From contig NZ_BIMD01000006.1 of the NCBI RefSeq assembly GCF_004000905.1, forward strand, positions 1 through 64,000: 64,000 nt of DNA, in the 5' to 3' direction. The position numbers and the translations under genes are program-made. This DNA comes from Paenibacillus humicus NBRC 102415 (GTDB lineage Bacteria > Bacillota > Bacilli > Paenibacillales > Paenibacillaceae). Below the pieces are notes generated by a model. That model was not told where the DNA came from. It searched no databases and worked only from the letters and a program-made list of their open reading frames with translations. Positions 59,078-64,000 of the stretch are shown here, piece after piece (position 1 is the first letter of the stretch; every line of letters begins with the position of its first letter).

Positions 59078-59179
59078 TTAATTTGGATCTTTAGTCTTAG
59101 TTCGCCGCTTTCCATCATATTCCTTCTTTGGGTAAAAGGTTTGTCGAAGATATAACCATTTCATCATTTTATTGGTCAT
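59078..59179 (-). CDS. Small basic ORF, 33 residues, upstream of the beta-family gene
   Basis: ATG at 59179 behind AGGAAAGGATA opens 33 codons ending 20 bp before the beta-family start. The product is strongly basic and Tyr/Lys-rich (MTNKMMKWLYLRQTFY..., ending in RRTKTKDPN). The ribosome binding site and the tight spacing support translation as the first gene of that unit. It could be a leader peptide or a small component of the system. Confidence 0.5.
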   Translation of the reverse strand: MTNKMMKWLYLRQTFYPKKEYDGKRRTKTKDPN

Positions 59180-59285
59180 ACTTATCCTTTCCTGAGCGTT
59201 TCGGCACACTCGAGCGTAGCAGCGAAATAGTTTAAGTTTGCTAACATCTTTGCTAACATAAATCCTTCAGGCACTTCAAAAAATA

Positions 59286-59308
59286 CCTTTAACCCGCATG
59301 GTTAAAGG
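59286..59308. terminator. Hairpin near the right end of the element
   Basis: CCTTTAACC-CGCAT-GGTTAAAGG, a perfect 9-bp stem followed by ATTTGTGTT on the plus strand. It may be a weak terminator or an integrase-related site 50 bp inside attR. The rest of 59180-59357 contains nothing identifiable. Confidence 0.5.
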
Positions 59309-59357
59309 ATTTGTGTTCGGTTTTCCTAGTGTAAAATTAGGATTCTAGAGGCCGGTT

Positions 59358-59416
59358 CAGGACTTAAAATCCTGCGGTAGGTGACTACCATACGGGTTCG
59401 ATCCCCGTCCTCGGCA
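59358..59416 (+). repeat. attR: 59-bp copy of the tRNA-Leu 3' end
   Basis: Identical to 52931-52989. It lacks the tRNA 5' half and so is not a functional tRNA. The perfect terminator at 59516-59550 was probably the original terminator of tRNA-Leu before integration. Confidence 0.93.
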
Positions 59417-59515
59417 CTTCTTATCGGCTGAGATTCGGTCTTGTTGCCGAACTAGCGGATCAGCGATTAAATGTCCTGCTTTGCGTGCAACTCATTAAAA
59501 ACGCAAACCTCGTTG

Positions 59516-59550
59516 AAAACCTCCTTTCACTCTGTGAAAGGAGGTTTTTG
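59516..59550 (+). terminator. Intrinsic terminator, probably the original tRNA-Leu terminator
   Basis: AAACCTCCTTTCA-CTC-TGTGAAAGGAGGTTT, a perfect stem followed by further Ts. 59417-59515 and 59551-59686 hold no gene. Confidence 0.92.
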
Positions 59551-59686
59551 TTGCACAGGTACCTTTCGGTACGAGCAGGATAGAGAGCTGCTCTCGAGCA
59601 GCCCAAAAGGCAATTTTGGCAAAATCCATTAACCTCCGCTAGGCTGCTGCATATACTGCCGTATCAACCTAATGGGAGTGAAGAGT

Positions 59687-59935
59687 TTGTATTATCAAAT
59701 GCCTCAGCAGGTATCCCCTCAAGCCACAAGCCCTATGCACACGGTTTTTCCCGTCAATCCATATGTCGTGGAAACGCTTATGTCCGTCAAAGGAAAATGC
59801 GTCATCATTGAAACGACCAGGGGCCGTATCGAAGGGACGGTCGCAGGCGTCAAGCCCGATCATGTCATCCTGCAGCTCCATGAAAAAACCGCTTTTATCC
59901 GGATTGCCGAAATCGTCTGGATCATGCCGGAATAA
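59687..59935 (+). CDS. DUF2642-domain protein, YuzF-like
   Basis: 82 residues. After a Pro/Gln-rich start, VNPYVVETLMSVKGKCVIIETTRGRIEGTVAGVKPDHVIL and FIRIAEIVWIMPE form the small DUF2642 (Sm/KOW-like) barrel seen in YuzF and spore-coat-like proteins. TTG at 59687 follows GGGAGTG; ATG at 59672 or 59699 are possible starts. Function unknown; relatives are linked with spores. Confidence 0.75.
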   Translation: MYYQMPQQVSPQATSPMHTVFPVNPYVVETLMSVKGKCVIIETTRGRIEGTVAGVKPDHVILQLHEKTAFIRIAEIVWIMPE

Positions 59936-59947
59936 GGATCAGGCTCG

Positions 59948-59973
59948 GGAGCTGCGCATCGCAGCTCCTTTTA
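59948..59973 (+). terminator. Intrinsic terminator
   Basis: GGAGCTGC-GCATC-GCAGCTCC followed by TTTTA. The remaining 215 bp to the convergent DMT gene shows no support for a gene. Confidence 0.85.
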
Positions 59974-60188
59974 TGTTGGACAAGGCTTGTTTTTTCAAGT
60001 CTTGAATGGCTTTCAATCCGAATCGAATCGATAAGAAGAGGACTGGCGTCTCATTTGCCGATAGAACGTCCCGAACGTACGGGCGGCAGCGTAACGGAAC
60101 CGCCGCGCTTGAGCTGGCAGCCGGCTTGCGATGTGAACACAAATGGAACTTTACCCTTGAAGCAGGCAGGGAGTTTGCCCAGGGTGGT

Positions 60189-61160
60189 TTACAGGCTAGT
60201 AGTTTTTTCGGTCTGCCCTACGGTCGAATTTTTGATATCTGCGGCATGAGCAGTTCTGCTGCCGATCAGCAGCATGCCTCCGATGACGAGCGCTCCGCCC
60301 AGCCACTGGACGACCGGCGGCTTCTCTCCCAATAGGAGCATGGACAGGAGCAGGGACGTCAAAGGCATCCAGCCGGCATAAGCGGCGGTGGTGTACACGT
60401 CGCAGCGCTTGATGCCCGCATAGAAGCAGCCGTAGGACAAGGCGGTTATCGCCAGTCCATACCAGGCGAGCGCCAGCCATTCTCGAGACCCGATATAGCC
60501 AAGCGACGGCACCGGATGCTCAAGCATGGCGGGGACCGCGCACAAGGCCAGCGCGGCGGCGCCTACCAGCAGCGTCTGAACCATGGGATGGGCGTCTGCC
60601 ATCGCTCCGGACGAGCCTCCATTCGAGCGGGATTTGCGGGACAGCACATTGAAGATGGCTTCGCAGGAGACGGCGCAGAGGATGAGCAGGTTGCCGGCCA
60701 AATGGCCCAAGGGAAAGCCGTTGCCTCCTAAGCTCATTCCCTGCAGCAGCGCGATTCCTGCCGCTGTGCAGCCGACTCCAAGTCCGGCCTTGGCCGTCAG
60801 CGGCTCCCGGAGGACGAAATAAGCGAGGCAAGCAGTGAGAGCCGGAGCGGCGCCGGTCAAAATCCCCGCTTCGCCGGAGCTTGTCATCGTCAAGCCCAGC
60901 AGAAGGAAGGTGCGGAACCCGAAAATGCCGAAAACCGCTTGGAGCCAGACAGCCTTCCAATCTTGCCTATGCATGGATCGGATGGTCCGCACGGCCCGCG
61001 AGGCATAAATAGGAGCCAATCCTAAGAGCAAAATGGCCAAGCTCACCGAAGAGATGGTGAACATGCCGAGCGAAGCCGACAGCAGCCGGGCGGTGACGAC
61101 CGAAGTGCCCGCCAAGGCAAAAGCGAAAAACAAATACATTTTACCGATTTGAATGCCCAC
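60189..61160 (-). CDS. DMT-superfamily permease (EamA domains)
   Basis: 323 residues with ten hydrophobic helices arranged as two EamA repeats. The first repeat ends TSSGEAGILTGAAPALTACLAYFVLREPLTAKAG and the second GWMPLTSLLLSMLLLGEKPPVVQWLGGALVIGG, the usual E-P/K-P signature at the end of helices 4 and 9. The GTG start is behind AAAGGATC. It is divergent from a MocR regulator, whose likely target it is. Substrate unknown, probably an amino acid, vitamin or drug. Confidence 0.87.
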   Translation of the reverse strand: MGIQIGKMYLFFAFALAGTSVVTARLLSASLGMFTISSVSLAILLLGLAPIYASRAVRTIRSMHRQDWKAVWLQAVFGIFGFRTFLLLGLTMTSSGEAGILTGAAPALTACLAYFVLREPLTAKAGLGVGCTAAGIALLQGMSLGGNGFPLGHLAGNLLILCAVSCEAIFNVLSRKSRSNGGSSGAMADAHPMVQTLLVGAAALALCAVPAMLEHPVPSLGYIGSREWLALAWYGLAITALSYGCFYAGIKRCDVYTTAAYAGWMPLTSLLLSMLLLGEKPPVVQWLGGALVIGGMLLIGSRTAHAADIKNSTVGQTEKTTSL

Positions 61161-61215
61161 GCTTCACGATCCTTTCCTGTCAATGTCGATTGCCATGAAA
61201 TCAAGTATAAGAGTA

Positions 61216-61265
61216 AACTGGACTTATGGAAGATCCAGTTCAAGTGCAATCATAGAGATCCAGTT
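61216..61265 (+). promoter_or_regulatory. Repeated TCCAGTT operator candidates for the MocR regulator
   Basis: AACTGGA (61216-61222), TCCAGTT (61234-61240) and again TCCAGTT (61259-61265) lie between the divergent starts. The last two are both preceded by GA and are spaced 25 bp, a two-site layout expected of MocR dimers on same-face sites. -10/-35 boxes could not be placed with confidence. Confidence 0.5.
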
Positions 61266-61279
61266 GGAGGCGATTATCG

Positions 61280-62716
61280 ATGTGGGGAATCCGGCTGCAG
61301 CCGGGTCAAGAGGTGCCGATGTCCAGGCAGCTGTTTCTGGCGCTCAAGGATATAATTCTGAGTGGAGAGATCGCGCAAGGGGAGGAGCTGCCCTCGACGA
61401 GGGAAATGGCGAAGCTTCTCGGCGTATCCCGCAATACCGTCACCGAAGGGTATGATATGCTTCTCACCGAAGGATTTGTCGTGAGCCGTCCCGGCGCCGC
61501 CACTCGAGTGGCGGACGGGCTGCGGCTGAGCCCGTCCGCTGCCGATTCCGGCGATGGGCAGGCACAGAGGGGCGGGCTCCAGTCCCTGGCCCCGCCGCTC
61601 CTGGCCGACTTCAAAACCGGCCAGCCGGATCTGTCCCGGTTTCCTTGGACGGCGTGGAACCAGCTGCTCCGGAAGGCCGCCGAAGGCATGACACCGGAGC
61701 TGCTCGGCTACAGCGGGCCCAAGGGGCATGAGCCGCTCTGTACGGAGATTGCCGCCTGGATGCTCCGCAGCAGGGGAGTGAAGGTGGATCCTCGTCATAT
61801 TTTCATCACCGCGGGAACGACTCAAGCGCTTCACATTCTGGCGGATCTGCTTCATAAGGACGGCTGCAGCTTCGTTGTGGAGAATCCGTCCCATCCATCC
61901 ACCTCGACGATCATGATGGATAAGGGATATTCTTGCCGCTGGCTGAAGGCGGACGGGGCGGGAGCGGATGTCGACTCTCTGGATGGAGAGCGGGTATCGG
62001 CCGTCTGCGTGACTCCTTCGCATCAGTTTCCGCTGGGAGGCATCCTGCCGGCCAGCCGCAGAGCCGCTCTGATCCGCATGGCCGAGGAGCATGGCTTCTA
62101 CATTGTCGAAGACGACTACGACAGCGAGTTCCGGTATTCGGGAGCTCCTGTGAGCCCGATCTATTCCATGGACAGTTCGAGGACGATTTATGCGGGCACA
62201 TTCAGCAAAACGCTGTTTCCCGCCCTGCGGATCGGCTTCGTCATCCTGCCGGAGCCTCTTCATGAGGAGTGGAGCAGGAGGCGCACGTTCGCCGGCGTCC
62301 AGAATCCGATGCTCGAGCAAGCCGCGCTGGCCGAGTTCCTGCGCAGCAGAAGGATGGACAAGCATATGCGTCTGATGCGGCGGGAGTACGGCGAGAAGCG
62401 CCGTCTTCTTTTAAGCGCGATCGACAGGGTTTTCGGCAGCGGCGCAAGCTGTCAGGGCGACGCCTCGGGCCTGCATCTCGTTCTGGAGGTTGCGGGATTG
62501 CAATGCGGGAAGACGTTTGCGGCGGAGAGCCTGGAGGCAGGCGTGCGTGCGTATCCTTTGATCGAGTATTGCCATGACGGGGAGGATGGAGAGAACGGCT
62601 TCCGGAGCAAGCTGCTGCTCGGGTACGGCCATCTGGATCCCGCGCGGATCGAGGAGCAGGTACGTATTTTGCATGCTTTTCTGGCTCGGTGGATGAGCGG
62701 GCAGGCGAGGATTTAA
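61280..62716 (+). CDS. MocR/PdxR-family regulator (GntR helix-turn-helix fused to aminotransferase-like domain)
   Basis: 478 residues. An N-terminal winged helix (about 10-75, ELPSTREMAKLLGVSRNTVTEGYDMLLTEGFV) is joined by a linker to a fold-type I PLP domain (about 115-470) with HIFITAGTTQALHILADLL, the SHQFPLGG-like region, the EDDYDSEFRY Asp and the PLP-lysine in AGTFSKTLFPALRIG. GGAGGCGAT precedes the ATG. It senses PLP or a PLP adduct and probably controls the divergent permease. Confidence 0.92.
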   Translation: MWGIRLQPGQEVPMSRQLFLALKDIILSGEIAQGEELPSTREMAKLLGVSRNTVTEGYDMLLTEGFVVSRPGAATRVADGLRLSPSAADSGDGQAQRGGLQSLAPPLLADFKTGQPDLSRFPWTAWNQLLRKAAEGMTPELLGYSGPKGHEPLCTEIAAWMLRSRGVKVDPRHIFITAGTTQALHILADLLHKDGCSFVVENPSHPSTSTIMMDKGYSCRWLKADGAGADVDSLDGERVSAVCVTPSHQFPLGGILPASRRAALIRMAEEHGFYIVEDDYDSEFRYSGAPVSPIYSMDSSRTIYAGTFSKTLFPALRIGFVILPEPLHEEWSRRRTFAGVQNPMLEQAALAEFLRSRRMDKHMRLMRREYGEKRRLLLSAIDRVFGSGASCQGDASGLHLVLEVAGLQCGKTFAAESLEAGVRAYPLIEYCHDGEDGENGFRSKLLLGYGHLDPARIEEQVRILHAFLARWMSGQARI

Positions 62717-62732
62717 GCAGGGCTTCCCGTTG

Positions 62733-62780
62733 AAAAAAAGCCCACGGCCGTTTTCCTCCAAAGGAAAACGTTCATGGGCT
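62733..62780 (-). terminator. Terminator for the minus-strand small membrane protein
   Basis: Read on the minus strand: AGCCCA...TGGGCT with an inner CGTTTTCC...GGAAAACG stem, then seven Ts. It also closes the convergent MocR gene imperfectly. Confidence 0.8.
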
Positions 62781-62786
62781 CCACTA

Positions 62787-63044
62787 TCATTTGCTGCCGT
62801 CCTTCACCGGAACGGCGCTGCCGGGCACGGCTTGCTCCGCTTGGGCGCGTATGGCCTTGGCCTGCACTTTCTGTGCCGGATTGCCTCCGGAAGAGGCGGA
62901 TAAGAGAGTGGCTGCGAGCACAGCCAGAAGCACGGCCGTCCAAAGGCCGCCCCAAGCTTTTGCCGACCCGGGAAGTTTCCTCCACAGCGCCGGCAGCATG
63001 AGAAATGGAGCCACGATCCAGCCCGCAACCATCATCGCGCGCAT
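62787..63044 (-). CDS. Small hypothetical membrane protein
   Basis: 85 residues with two hydrophobic segments (about 4-19 and 31-50) and a polar, Ala/Gln-rich C-terminal tail. AAGGAGAG lies at ideal distance before the ATG on the minus strand, and a terminator follows. I do not recognise the family. Confidence 0.65.
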   Translation of the reverse strand: MRAMMVAGWIVAPFLMLPALWRKLPGSAKAWGGLWTAVLLAVLAATLLSASSGGNPAQKVQAKAIRAQAEQAVPGSAVPVKDGSK

Positions 63045-63206
63045 TTTCCGCTCTCCTTTCGTTCCCTTTTTTCCTATATCGGCAAGTTTTTAATGGAATT
63101 AAACCATTTCCCGAAATTGGAAACGATGTTTTCGAGGAGCCGCCTTCGGGGTAAGCTTTCCATGCCGCTTGCCGCAATAGGAATGGAGAAAAAAAGAGAA
63201 AGAAAA

Positions 63207-63228
63207 AAGAGCCTCCGAGGGGCTCTTA
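63207..63228 (-). terminator. Terminator of the minus-strand small zinc-ribbon-like gene
   Basis: On the minus strand AAGAGCC-CCTCGGA-GGCTCTT is followed by TTTTC. The stem begins at the stop codon of the gene. Confidence 0.85.
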
Positions 63229-63495
63229 CTTGGATGCCGGCTGAGCGGCCTTCAGTTCTTCCAGGTCGACCTGACCGGAGATCTCTTCAACGAAGTTGTC
63301 CATGCAGCTGCAGTAGTAATCCCTGCGGCACACCGGACACGGGGTCGTTTGCAGACGGTTGATTTTGGTTCCCAGCGGACTGTAGAACAGACGGCATTCG
63401 CCCCCGTCTTTGAGCTTCACGACAACCTGGTACAGCCCCGTGGAGTCATTGCGCTCCGCAAGCTTGCTGCCGGTAACGATCGGACGGTAACTCAA
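63226..63495 (-). CDS. Small hypothetical protein with Cys pairs
   Basis: 89 residues. The middle holds a Cys pattern [12 protein letters not shown] (near residues 53-64) that could bind zinc. It starts with TTG behind AGGTGATT on the minus strand and reads [21 protein letters not shown] small soluble protein of unknown role, encoded just upstream of and divergent from ung. Confidence 0.65.
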   Translation of the reverse strand: MSYRPIVTGSKLAERNDSTGLYQVVVKLKDGGECRLFYSPLGTKINRLQTTPCPVCRRDYYCSCMDNFVEEISGQVDLEELKAAQPASK

Positions 63496-63606
63496 GGTAC
63501 AATCACCTGCTTCTTTCTTTCATATATACGCTTGATTTATCTTACTTTCTACAGCTATCATTGTCAAATTACAGCGGGTCGATCCCGTCATGGAGGAGGG
63601 GCTTGC

Positions 63607-64000
63607 ATGGCCGCATATTTCAGCAACGATTGGGACGGACTGCTGCAGGAGGAGATGACTCTTCCCTATTATAAAGAGCTTCGCAGCAAGCTTGCAGAGG
63701 AATACCGCACCGAGACCGTCTATCCAGGCATGCACGATATTTTCAACGCTCTTCATTATACGTCTCTGGCGGACGTCAAGGTGGTGATTCTCGGTCAGGA
63801 TCCGTATCACGGTCCCGGACAGGCTCACGGCCTCAGCTTCTCGGTCCAGCCGGGTGTCCGCATTCCGCCTTCCCTGAAAAACATCTACAAGGAGCTGAAG
63901 GAGGATGTCGGCTGTGCCGAGCCGGAATCCGGCGATCTCCGGGGCTGGGCGAGCCAGGGAGTGCTGCTGCTGAACAACGTATTGACCGTCCGGCGCGGAC
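63607..64000 (+). CDS. ung: Uracil-DNA glycosylase, partial (cut by window end)
   Basis: 131 codons are visible, still open at the edge. The catalytic water-activating motif [18 protein letters not shown] and the [12 protein letters not shown] and [11 protein letters not shown] segments are those of family 1 Ung. It removes uracil from DNA in base-excision repair. GGAGGAGGGG precedes the ATG. About 40% of the protein, including the C-terminal HPSPLS motif, lies outside the window. Confidence 0.95.
   Translation, partial: MAAYFSNDWDGLLQEEMTLPYYKELRSKLAEEYRTETVYPGMHDIFNALHYTSLADVKVVILGQDPYHGPGQAHGLSFSVQPGVRIPPSLKNIYKELKEDVGCAEPESGDLRGWASQGVLLLNNVLTVRRG

Larger units (their letters stand above)
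52990..59416 (+). mobile_element. Integrated element in tRNA-Leu(UAA), about 6.4 kb, defence-type cargo
   Basis: It is bounded by the 59-bp tRNA-derived repeat, has a tyrosine integrase next to the intact tRNA and markedly lower GC than both flanks. Cargo: integrase (with internal stop), truncated TIR/DUF4062-like gene, truncated radC, DRT2-like reverse transcriptase with structured leader, sce7726-like nuclease gene, sce7725/beta-like gene and a 33-residue ORF. No replication, conjugation or capsid genes are present, so it is a small genomic island rather than a complete phage or ICE. Confidence 0.88.

Overview
The window reads as chromosome of a spore-forming Firmicute of the Paenibacillaceae (Paenibacillus-like). 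The grounds are a GC-rich backbone, the gene order sigG-ylmC-pgeF-ylmE-sepF-ylmG-ylmH-divIVA-ileS, a PyrR-attenuated pyrimidine operon, DapL, copper-amine-oxidase-N-terminal-type proteins and frequent TTG/GTG starts behind strong ribosome binding sites. No tool was run; family names rest on motif recognition.

Layout. 0-8 kb: an FAD-dependent oxidoreductase; a YwjA-like ABC exporter with a Fur-like box inside its promoter; a D-2-hydroxyacid dehydrogenase; and a YtrA-type GntR regulator with two operator copies heading an ABC operon. 8-17 kb: sigG, then the division/septum cluster to divIVA and a T-box-controlled isoleucyl-tRNA synthetase of type-2 character. 17-21.5 kb: a DUF5665 protein, a YteA-like DksA/TraR protein, lspA, an RluD-type synthase and dapL. 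21.6-30.7 kb: pyrR-pyrB-pyrC-carA-carB-pyrF-pyrE behind one PyrR attenuator; pyrP, pyrK and pyrD are absent. 30.8-50.2 kb: small membrane/exported proteins, an ankyrin protein, a TPR protein, an ABC-2 exporter operon, a glycosyltransferase divergent from an accessory SecA2, a Gfo/Idh/MocA oxidoreductase, and a MacB-like five-gene operon ending in an extracellular solute-binding lipoprotein. 50.3-53 kb: a 54-residue small protein, tRNA-fMet, tRNA-Ile2, a MarR/MFS pair and tRNA-Leu(UAA).

53-59.4 kb is an AT-rich integrated element bounded by a 59-bp direct repeat of the 3' part of tRNA-Leu(UAA). It carries a tyrosine integrase broken by one stop codon, a TIR/DUF4062-like gene and a radC that have lost their convergent 3' ends to one junction, a stand-alone DRT2-like reverse transcriptase behind a structured roughly 300-nt promoter-driven leader, and a pair resembling the sce7726 (PD-(D/E)XK nuclease-like) and sce7725/beta families with a 33-residue small ORF. 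It looks like a small, decaying anti-phage defence island and is the most interesting part of the window.

59.5-64 kb returns to host backbone: a DUF2642/YuzF-like protein, a DMT transporter divergent from a MocR regulator, two small minus-strand proteins, and the start of uracil-DNA glycosylase, cut by the window end.
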